Below are positions 15,776 to 23,732 of a stretch of 39,483 nt of DNA, piece after piece (the first letter of the stretch is position 1; every line of letters begins with the position of its first letter). The stretch is from positions 1-39,483 of the forward strand of contig JWZX01003236.1 of NCBI GenBank assembly GCA_001275005.1. The letters run 5' to 3'. This DNA comes from Chrysochromulina tobinii (taxonomy: Eukaryota > Haptophyta > Prymnesiales > Chrysochromulinaceae). The notes below the pieces were generated by a model. The model worked only from the letters and a program-made list of their open reading frames with translations. It searched no databases and was not told the DNA's origin. A program made the translations under genes and the position numbers.

Positions 15776-18700
15776 ATGCGTACTCTTGGCCTATCGCTGG
15801 CACTATCGCTGACGCCACGCACGTCGCGTATTCTATTGTCCGCGCCCGCGCCGCCGACACCACCGCGGCGAAGTCTCGCCTCCGACTCCGGATCCCCGCT
15901 GGCGCCAACTTCCGCAGACGACGAGGTGTGGCTCGGCCCTGTGCAGGCACGCGAGTTGAGCGAAGGGCAGAAGAAGGTGGTGGCATACCGTCAGAAGTAC
16001 ATATGCGCTGGCTGCGAATGTTTGCTGCCGCCCAACCACCAGGTCGACCACATAAAGCCGCTTGCGCTTGGCGGGCACAATGGCCTCTCCAACTTGCAGG
16101 CGCTGTGCGTGCCCTGCCATGCCCGCAAGACCAAGGAGCAACGGAAGCTATTGCTCGCCTCGCGCTACGCCCGCGAGGCGGTGGCGCAAGGTAGTGCCGC
16201 TGCGAATGCGAGCACTGCGGGCGCTGCGGGCGCTGCTGCGGCGGCGGCGCCATGCGTCCGTGACCTCCACCATAGATGAGATCGCCATCTCCTCGCTCTC
16301 GCTGCTTCGCGGCATGAATCAGCAGCAGCTCGCGGCGGTGGTGTGTACCGACGGCCCCGTGCGCGTCGCGGCCGGGCCAGGCACGGGCAAAACGCGTGTC
16401 TTGACCGCGCGCATCGCTCATCTTGTACGAGAGGTGGCCGTCTCGCCGCGCCGGCTGCTGGCGGTGACGTTCACCAACAAGGCGGCACGCGAGTTGCGCG
16501 AGCGCGTGACAGCGCTCATCGGGCCTGGGGACGCGGATGCGATCACGATGGGCACGTTCCACAGCCTGTGTCTCGCCATGCTCCGCTCCGACGTCGAGCG
16601 GCTGCCCGAGGAGCTCGGGTACCGACGTGGCTTCACCGTTTATGACGAGGACTCCTCGCTCAAGCTCATGCAGAAGATCAAGTCCCGAGTCGAGGGCGGG
16701 AAGGCAACGGGCGCCGCCAAGCAGACGAGCGAGCAGGCGGCCAAGGAGGAGTTTTCCGCCGGCGCGGTGCAGTCGATCATCTCGGCCGCCAAGAACGACG
16801 GGTACGATGCCGCCACGTTCCGTGCGCAGCCGCCGCGTCGGCTGGCCGCCATGCCGACGGAGCAGCTCGCGTTGGTGGGGCGAGTGTTCACTGAGTATGA
16901 GGCGACGATGCGTGCCGAGAACACTGTCGACTTTGATGACATGCTCATCCTCGCCACCACGCTCCTGCGTACGAGCGAGCGCACGCGTCTCAAGTACTCA
17001 AGGCACTGGCAGCACATTTGCGTGGATGAGTTCCAGGACACCAACGGGCTGCAATACCAGGTCGTCTCGCTCCTCGGGCGCGACCATAAGAACGTCTTTG
17101 TCGTGGGCGATGCAGATCAGGCCATCTATGGCTGGCGCGGCGCCGACATCCGCAATCAGGCTCGCTTCGACTCGGAATTCGTCATCCGGCCGTTGCCGCA
17201 GCACGTGCCAGCGCGCCCGCTGCCCGCGTCCGCGTACGCGAGCGTCGACGCCCTCAAACAAGCGATCAGCGACTTGCCGTTGCCGCGGCTGCCACGCACG
17301 GGCGGCGGGCGGCGGCTCAACCTGGAGCTCAACTACCGTTCGCGCCAGGCGATTCTTGACGTGGCGCACAGCCTGCTGGCGCCCTCCTACGCACACGACC
17401 CCTCCGCACAGCTGCGATTGCTCTCGGCCACGACGGCCGCCCGCCTGGCCGCGCCATTCGTCGAAGTCGAGGCCAAGCCAGCGGACAGTCCGTCGAAGCG
17501 GCCAGAGCCCGCCCGTGACTTGGCTGCGGCTACGCCAGCGCCCGCCCATTCGAAGTTTCGTCATTCGAAGTTTCCGGACGAGGATGACGGCGGGGCGCGG
17601 CGGGGCGCGGCGGAGGCTGGCAAAGAGGCCGAGACTGGCGTGGAGGCATCCACACCCCTCGCATCCTCGACTGCCGAGGAGATGCGAGATGCAGTTCAGA
17701 TAGTGGCGGTCGAGGATGCGGAGCAAGAGGCCGATTTTGTCGTCGACCAGATCCTTCGGTTGCGCGATGGTCTCTCTCTGCGTGCGAACACGCCGCCGAC
17801 GCGCGCGCGTGCAAAGCCGCCGTCCATTGCCATCCTGTATCGTACGAATGCGCAGTCGATGGCTTTTGAGCGTCGTCTCGTGCGCGAAGGTGTGCCTTAC
17901 GTGCTGGCTGCGCAGCGCTCCTTTTACGCGCGGAAGGAGGTGCGCGATGCACTCAGCTACCTGCGCCTGCTGCGCTCGAACGACACCATCTCTCTCGAGC
18001 GCATCATCAACGTACCACCACGAAAGATCGGCGCCACCACGCTCGCGACGCTGCACGAGGCGGCGAACCAGCGACAGGCGAGTCTGTGGCAGGCGCTCGA
18101 GCTGTATGCGCTGGGCGACCCGCTGGGCGCTCCGGCTGGCGCATGCGCCGCTGTTGTGGAGGGGGCTGCTCCAGAGGCCGCCGCCGCTGTCGCGCCACTG
18201 CCCAAGATGAGCAAAGCGGCGACCGAGGCGCTGTGCCGCTTTTATGAGCTCATCATGCGCTTTCGCGCGCTCTCCTCCGCTGCGAGACCAGACGAAGGCA
18301 GCGACACGGGCAGGCCTACTGGCGGTGTGGCAGGCGAGCTCCGTGGCGGCGTTGAAGGCAAGCAGTGCGCTGAAGCGGAGGACGATCCGGTGAATCTGAA
18401 GCTCGTAAGCACCCAATTGCGCCGCCAATTCCAGACAGTGGACACCGCCGAGGCTATCGGTGTCCTCAGCGGCTATGGCGACACGACCGCTGGCAGGCAG
18501 CCAGTGGCCTCTGTGTCGGGCGGCGAGAGGGCCGCGGACCGGACGCGCAGCAGTATGAGCGCCGAGAGCTCCGACGGCCTCGCGGAAAAAGTATCTGGGT
18601 CAGAGGAGATCGGATCTGGCTCGGAGGAGATCGTGGCGAGCCCAACTGACTTGTCGAGCCTCTTTCGACTGCTGATGGTCGAATCCGGGTATGAGGCGCT

Positions 18701-19301
18701 GGCCAAGGCGGACACGGAGTCGTCGCGCTGGCGCAACCTGGGCGAGCTGGCGAATCTAGCTCGCGAGCGGCACGTCAGCGAGCTGGACGAGTTCCTCGAC
18801 CAAATTGCGCTCGTGTCCGATGTGGATGCACTCGATGCCCACGGGACGCAGATCGTGCGGGACCGTTCCATCGTGCAACTCTCGACCATCCACGCTGCCA
18901 AGGGGCTCGAGTTCGATGCAGTCTTCCTCGCGGGCGTCGAGGAGGGACTGCTGCCGCACTTTTACTCCTCCAACTCGCTCGACGAGGTAGAGGAGGAGCG
19001 CCGGCTCATGTATGTGGCAATGACGCGCGCCAAGCAGCACCTTGTGGTGACGCACGCCGGCGCGCGCGGCCGCTGGGGCAAGTTCAACTTTGTCGAAGCG
19101 TCGCGGTTCCTGCAGGACTTACCCGACACGTGCGAGCGGCGCGCGCTCCCTCCGCGCCCGCGCGGGCGTTGGCAGGACAGGACAGGAGGGACAGACCGGG
19201 CAGGAGGGACGGACCGGCCAGGACCACGATTCTCGGGCTCCACCTCCGGACGATGGCGACAGCGTGGCGGCGACGAGGATTTTGAGGATGTCGACGCGTG
19301 A
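15776..19301 (+). CDS. HNH nuclease - UvrD/PcrA-type SF1 helicase fusion (one intron)
   Basis: Coding parts 15776-16190 and 16276-19301 join to 1146 residues. The start ATG opens a hydrophobic stretch (LGLSLALSL) followed by a Ser/Pro/Arg-rich segment, suggesting import into plastid or mitochondrion. Residues ~76-118 form an HNH domain: CAGC, VDHIKPLALGGHNGLSNLQ and LCVPCHARKT, with the catalytic DH and two CxxC pairs. From ~155 on is a complete superfamily 1 helicase: motif I GPGTGKT (~172), VTFTNKAARELRERV, motif II VDEFQDTN (~387), motif III GDADQAIYGWRGAD, motif IV LNYRSR, motif V STIHAAKGLEFDAVFLAG (~1003) and motif VI YVAMTRAK (~1050). Such helicases unwind DNA 3' to 5' in repair and replication restart. 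Two acidic/Ser/Ala-rich insertions interrupt the 1B/2B region, one with a repeated HSKF. If the intron is wrong, the region would be two overlapping genes. The MADS gene follows 240 bp downstream. Confidence 0.85.
16191..16275 (+). other. Intron joining HNH and helicase exons
   Basis: An 85-nt phase 1 intron, donor CAAG/GTAGTG and acceptor CATAG/ATG. It moves the reading frame from the HNH frame, which would stop at 16279, into the helicase frame and yields EAVAQ-D-EIAISSLSLL. The helicase frame also runs back over the HNH exon but gives no recognisable protein there. Confidence 0.75.
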
Positions 19302-19394
19302 GCGAAGCGTTGCAGTGAAATGCGGGAGCACTACAGTACCGTTGCTTGCTTGCGGAGCCGTCCTTGTGTTTTGACTGACCCGATGAAGTGTTCA

Positions 19395-19428
19395 CCATTT
19401 TGGAAGGTTTAACCATTTTGGAAAATGG
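19395..19428 (+). promoter_or_regulatory. Two CCATTTTGG motifs upstream of the MADS gene
   Basis: CCATTTTGG occurs at 19395-19403 and again at 19413-19421; the second is followed by AAAATGG (19422-19428), making an inverted repeat CCATTTT..AAAATGG with a 2-nt centre. They are one base shorter than the consensus CArG box CC(A/T)6GG bound by SRF-type MADS proteins, and lie 114-147 bp before the ATG of such a gene. Autoregulation is an inference. Confidence 0.4.
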
Positions 19429-19541
19429 CGCGTGGCAACAGCCAAAAGCGTCGAAACCATCAGCCCGATCCGTGAGGGCACGCTGTGCAAGGAAAGTGTG
19501 TACTACCCACACGTCTGTCGGGTGTCTCAACAAAGGCAGAG

Positions 19542-20584
19542 ATGGAGGCTCCAAAGAGCGAGCACATGGGGGCGCCGGTGGAGCCGCAGGTGGCGCTCCC
19601 GCCCCAGGCCCAGCTGATCCAGATTCCGATCCCCCCCGAGGCAGGGCCTTCCGCACCCATGCATCCGCTTCCGCCAAATGGGGTAATGATGCCCAACCCC
19701 GGCGAGATGATGGGGCACATGCCCCCCGGCATGATGCCCCCTGGAATGATGCCGGGGGCACACATGATGGGTGAGCAGATGATGGGCGGCGATGACGATG
19801 ACGACGACGACGACGACGAGGGCGTGCCGGCGAAGCGCAAGCGTGGCGGCCACGGCCGTCGCAAGATTGAGATCGAGTACATTGATGACAAGATCCGGCG
19901 GCACATCACCTTCTCGAAGCGCAAGGCGGGCATCTCCAAGAAGGCGTACGAGCTGAGCCGGCTCACTGGCGCGCAGGTGCGCGTCTGGGGCATGCGAACG
20001 ACCGACAGCGCCCCCCCGTGCAAGTGCCCAGCGCTCCCCGTGCTTGGCATGCCCTTGCCCCCGCTTGCCCTTCGCGTGACACGCGTGCCTTCGCCGCCCC
20101 GCCCCACCCCCTCACGCCCCCGCGTGCGCAGGTGCTCCTCCTGATCTCCTCCGAGCGCGGCCAGATCTACTCGTTCGCGACGCCCAAGCTGCAGCCGATC
20201 CTGGTGAACGACGGCTCGAAGACCCTCATCGAGCAATGCCTCAACGCGCCCGACCCGATGGGCCAGCCTCCCCTCCCGATGATGCCGGTGATCGATCAGA
20301 GCCAGCAGCAGCATTACGACCCGAACCAACTTCACCACTACATGCAGACCGGCCAGGCGCTGCCGCCGGGCATGGTGATGCCGCCGGTGATGCCGCAGGG
20401 CTACGCGCCCCAGCCGAGCATGCAGCAGTACGCATCCGAGCAGCAAATGGCGGCGGGCTCGCTGGTGGCGATGCAGCCCGACGGATCTATGCGCCAAGCT
20501 GCGCAGCAGCATGGCTACATGCTCGGCCCCGACGGCCAGTACGTCGCTATGGTCCCCGCGCAGCAGCCAGGCATGCAACAGTGA
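19542..20584 (+). CDS. SRF/MCM1-type MADS-box transcription factor (one intron)
   Basis: Coding parts 19542-19976 and 20132-20584 give 295 residues. An upstream in-frame ATG at 19485 is possible; the one at 19542 (MEAPKSEHMG) is preferred as it begins the low-complexity N-terminus directly. After a Met/Pro-rich region and a run of nine Asp, the MADS domain begins GRRKIEIEYIDDKIRRHITF and continues SKRKAGISKKAYELSRLTGAQ, then across the intron VLLLISSERGQIYSFATPKLQPIL. It is followed by KTLIEQCLNAPD, equivalent to the SAM extension of SRF and MCM1, which places it in type I (SRF-like) rather than MEF2-like. The C-terminus is Gln/Met/Pro-rich and probably activating. It should bind CArG-like DNA as a dimer in the nucleus. 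The long minus-strand frame across this gene is a shadow. Confidence 0.93.
19977..20131 (+). other. Intron of the MADS gene, flanked by a direct repeat
   Basis: A 155-nt phase 0 intron inside the MADS domain (LTGAQ / VLLL). The 10-bp sequence GCGCAGGTGC spans both the donor (GCGCAG/GTGCGC) and the acceptor (GCGCAG/GTGCTC). Unspliced reading gives a nonsense tail ending at 20144. Confidence 0.9.
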
Positions 20585-21353
20585 GCGTGCCCTCGGGTGA
20601 GGTAGAGGCCACAGCGGTGGCGGGTGGCTCTGTGGCGCGCGCGCGCGAGGCCGTGGTTCGGCACGGCCTCTCGCGGATGCTCGTCGCAAGCTGCGCGGGG
20701 GAGGGGCTAGGAAAGCAACGCATGGACTGTCCGAACGAGTGGGATTACGATGGGGGATAGATCTCGAGCGAAATCTCGAGCCGCGCTGCATCCCTCCTGT
20801 TCGGGGGACAGCCCCGCGGCGCGCGCCTACGTCATGCAGCCGCCAGGGCGGGCTGTGCCAAACTACGTGTGTGTGTGTGAAGTGCGGGTGCGCGGCCGCG
20901 CCGCTCCGGCGTCCGGCCGGGCGGGGACCGGGGTTGGCGGGTCGGCGGTCGGGCCCTCGCGCTCGAGGGCGGTGCGTTTCGCGTTTGCACCCGGTGCGGG
21001 CCGTGCGTGTCGGATTGCTCAACTATTAACTAAGACAGTCTACTCAAGGGTCATACCATAAACGTTGTTCTTTTTACCAACTCGGCGCCTGTGTACCTAT
21101 CTGCCACTATCATCGGATCCGGTGAAAGCGTCCTCGCGGGTCCGTCGCGAACCCGCGAGATTCTTTCGCGAAGTGCCGGCGGCGGCGCGGGCGCGAGCCG
21201 TCGCTCGCCCGGCCAGCTCGCCGCTCGGCTGGGGCTGCGAGCTGTCTGGAGTCATCGGCCCTGAAGGCTAAACCGATTGGGCCGTCCCAGAAAGCAGCAA
21301 AGCACGGCGTGGGACACAAAAGATCGGCACGAGGACACGCGTCCATCCCCGGC
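20585..21353. other. Convergent intergenic region with a short inverted copy of NUDCD2
   Basis: 769 bp between the 3' ends of the MADS and NUDCD2 genes; very GC-rich, with a short (GT)n tract near 20866-20878. At 21034-21062 there is a 29-bp stretch that is the reverse complement of 21511-21539 in the last NUDCD2 exon with one mismatch. No convincing protein or structural RNA was recognised. Confidence 0.6.
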
Positions 21354-22018
21354 TCAGTTGGGAGTATTGTAGCCGACACCACCCATGAAGCTTTTCGGAT
21401 CCGGTACCTGCCCGTTGAAACTTGCACCCGAGAAGTCGAAGCCCGGGTTTTCGGCCTGAAAGCGCTCGAGCATGAGCGACTTCTGCACCTCCGATTGTGT
21501 GAACGGATCATTTATGGTATGACCCTTGAGTAGACAGTCCCAGGTTACGCCCTTGGAACCCTTGACCAACGATAAGTGCAGCACACCGTCCTCTGCGGGA
21601 AGCGCGCACGACGGACGGCGTGACGGTGCAAATCAGCCAAGGAGAATGGCTGGTGTGCTGATCCAGCACTGCAGTCGTGGTTGGCAGTGCACGCACCTAG
21701 GGTCCATACACTGTCGCTTGCATTAGCTAGGTTCGCAAAGGGTTCCTGCGAGTGGTGAAACAGAGGGTATCGATGGAGGTGGTGGCGCCAGCCTGCGCTG
21801 GTATTCACACGCGTGGCGGCGCGCACATCGATGAAGGGCGGGTTGCCGCGCAGGCCAACCCTCAGCCGCTTTGCGTCGATTTTGATGTCCAGCATCTTCG
21901 CCTTCACGCCGGGCGGCACCTCGATGAAGACATGTATTTCCTCGAGCGTCTGCTCCCACTCGTATATTTTGCGTCCTTGATGCTCGTACGACAGCCGCTT
22001 TGTCGCGATCTTGTCCAT
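21354..22018 (-). CDS. NUDCD2: NUDCD2 (NudC domain-containing protein 2), three exons
   Basis: Exons on the minus strand are 22018-21827, 21745-21697 and 21592-21354, giving 159 residues, almost the length of the human protein (157). The product is a CS/p23-like-fold co-chaperone that works with Hsp90 and stabilises LIS1/dynein-pathway clients. Conserved wording: YEWEQTLEEIHVFIEVPPG at the start of the CS domain, then EPFANLANASDSVWTLED across the two short introns, HLSLVKGSKGVTWDCLLKG, and the diagnostic tail LERFQAENPGFDFSGASFNG. Start at the ATG encoding MDKIATKRLSYEHQG; longer upstream reading is antisense to UroD. Both introns begin GTGCG. The gene diverges from UroD with 175 bp between ATGs. 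Confidence 0.93.
21593..21696 (-). other. Intron 2 of NUDCD2
   Basis: A 104-nt phase 1 intron read on the minus strand (donor GTGCGT, acceptor CCGCAG). Splicing forms a GAG codon and the sequence VWTLEDGVLHLSLVKG expected for this family. Confidence 0.88.
21746..21826 (-). other. Intron 1 of NUDCD2, length divisible by three
   Basis: An 81-nt phase 0 intron read on the minus strand (donor GTGCGC, acceptor TCGCAG). It has no stop codon in frame, so retention would insert 27 residues without truncating the protein. Family alignment supports removal: GNPPFID joins EPFANLANAS. Confidence 0.82.
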
Positions 22019-22154
22019 CGGCACAGTTATCGGGATCGCGACGGCTTCGAATCGAGAACTCGCACAACACTCGCACAACAAACTTGCCACACACGGCCTC
22101 CGGTCCTGTTCTCGCGCATGAATCAGCACTAGGACGCACCGCAATTCCGCAACA

Positions 22155-22189
22155 CCAATCGGAACCTCGCCCATCGAGGTCCCGATTGG
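22155..22189. promoter_or_regulatory. Inverted CCAAT-containing dyad before UroD
   Basis: Arms CCAATCGGAACCTCG (22155-22169) and CGAGGTCCCGATTGG (22175-22189) are inverted copies with one mismatch and a 5-nt centre. Each arm starts with a CCAAT pentamer, one on each strand. The dyad sits in the 175-bp shared promoter, 4 nt before the first UroD ATG (22194) and 16 nt before the second (22206). It could be a binding site for CCAAT factors or a hairpin in the UroD leader. Confidence 0.55.
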
Positions 22190-22193
22190 CGAA

Positions 22194-23414
22194 ATGCTGG
22201 TGCCGATGGGCTCGGCGAAGCTCGTCGTCCTGGCCGTGATCACGCTGCTCAGCGCTCCGGCGCGCCCATTCGGAGCCGCTCGAGCGCCGGCGGTTCGTAT
22301 GCAGGCGACCGCGGCTTCCTCGCAGATCATCGACGCATCGGCCGCTGAGCTCCGCGCGGCGCCCAATCCGCCGCCATCGGCCGAGCACGACATCCTGCTG
22401 CGCGCGGCACGTGGCGAGGTGACCGAACGCACGCCAGTATGGCTCATGCGCCAGGCGGGCCGCTACATGCGCTCCTTCCGCGAATTCTCAACCAAGATTG
22501 AGTTTCGCAAGCGCTCCGAGACGGCTGAGATCGCGACCGAGCTCTCGCTGCAGCCGTGGAAAGCGTTCGGCACGGACGGTGTCATCATGTTCTCGGACAT
22601 CCTGACGCCGCTACCCGCGATGGGCATCGAGTTCGACGTGGTCCGCGGCGACGGCCCCGTCATCTCCTCGCCGCTGCGCACGATGGCCGACGTGCGGGCG
22701 ATGACGCCGTTCCAGGACCCCAACACCAAGCTCCCGTTCATCCGCGAGATTCTGGGCAGCCTGCGCAAGGAGACGGAGGGCGCCGCGACGCTGCTCGGCT
22801 TCGTGGGCGCGCCCTTCACGCTCGTCGCATACTCCGTAGAGGGCGAGGCCAATCGGCATTGCATCCACACGAAGAAGATGATGACGGCGGCGCCTGAGGT
22901 GCTCCACGCCGCGCTCGACAACGTGGCCGACGCGATCGGCATGTACGCGTGCCACCAGATCGAGTGCGGCGCGCAGTCGATCCAGTTCTTCGAGTCGTGG
23001 GCCCACCATCTGAGCCCCGCCCAGTTCAGCATCTTCGCCAGGCCATACGTCGATCGCGCGATGGCCTACGTCAAGGCGCGGCATCCGACTGTGCCGCTCA
23101 TCTACTACGCCAACGGCGGCTCGTCGTACCTCGAGCGTCAGCGCGACATGCAGGCGGACATGATTGCTCTCGACTGGGCCGTCGACATGCGCGTCGCGCG
23201 TCAGATCCTTGGCGCTGAGCGCAAGGTGTCCGGCAACGTCGACCCGACCATCCTCTTTGGAAGCGAGGCGCAGATTCGCGAGGCGGTGATCACCAACATC
23301 GCCGAAGCGGGCGGCAAGGGACGTCACATCCTCGGCGTCGGGCACGGCGTGCTGCAGGGCACGCCAGAGGCCTCCGTCGCCGCCTTCGTCAGGGCCGCCA
23401 AGGAGCATAGTTGA
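22194..23414 (+). CDS. UROD: Plastid uroporphyrinogen decarboxylase
   Basis: 406 residues, no intron. It converts uroporphyrinogen III to coproporphyrinogen III by removing four acetate carboxyls, a step shared by haem and chlorophyll synthesis. Motifs: PVWLMRQAGRYMRSF with the substrate-binding Arg, MFSDILTPLPAMG with the catalytic Asp, GFVGAPFTLVAYSVEG, PLIYYANGGSSYLERQ, GNVDPTILFGS and LGVGHGVLQGTPEASVAAFV with the conserved His. The first ~70 residues are a targeting extension: a hydrophobic signal peptide (LVVLAVITLLSAPA) then RPFGAARAPAVRM, with a Phe near the expected cleavage point as in the ASAFAP-type sites of complex red plastids. ATG at 22194 or 22206 both work. It diverges from NUDCD2 across a dyad-containing promoter. 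Confidence 0.95.
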   Translation: MLVPMGSAKLVVLAVITLLSAPARPFGAARAPAVRMQATAASSQIIDASAAELRAAPNPPPSAEHDILLRAARGEVTERTPVWLMRQAGRYMRSFREFSTKIEFRKRSETAEIATELSLQPWKAFGTDGVIMFSDILTPLPAMGIEFDVVRGDGPVISSPLRTMADVRAMTPFQDPNTKLPFIREILGSLRKETEGAATLLGFVGAPFTLVAYSVEGEANRHCIHTKKMMTAAPEVLHAALDNVADAIGMYACHQIECGAQSIQFFESWAHHLSPAQFSIFARPYVDRAMAYVKARHPTVPLIYYANGGSSYLERQRDMQADMIALDWAVDMRVARQILGAERKVSGNVDPTILFGSEAQIREAVITNIAEAGGKGRHILGVGHGVLQGTPEASVAAFVRAAKEHS

Positions 23415-23732
23415 TCACACGGGCGGCGGTTGGCGGTGCCGTTGGACACTGATAGTGGTCGCCAAGACGCAAGTGAGAGAGCGGCAGGTGTCGTGTGCTG
23501 ACTTGGTATCCGCATGAGTTTCCGGCTTTCCGCATGCATCGTTTTGTTGAACATTTGCGGATGATCGAGCTGCATATGAGCTCATTTAGGGTCTTAGGGA
23601 ACGCACCGCCGGGCCCGCACCGGTCCGAACGTCTAGGGTCCAAGGGCGAAGAGCGGCTCGCTGCCACTTGCCGGCACGTGTCAGCTTGCTTGCTACTCCG
23701 TGCAGCTAGCTCGCTCAGCCGGTGCGCCGAAC
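23415..23732. other. Intergenic region
   Basis: 318 bp between UroD and the Gly/His-rich protein gene. Nothing recognisable: no coding frame with a known domain, no clear repeat. It must hold the UroD 3' end and the next promoter. Confidence 0.5.

Noticed and set aside
16998-18428. Long minus-strand open frame antisense to the helicase
   Set aside because: Arg/Gly-rich with no recognisable motif; the plus strand carries complete helicase motifs.
19460-21022. 520-residue minus-strand open frame across the MADS gene
   Set aside because: Low-complexity His/Arg/Gly content; the plus strand has an unambiguous MADS domain.
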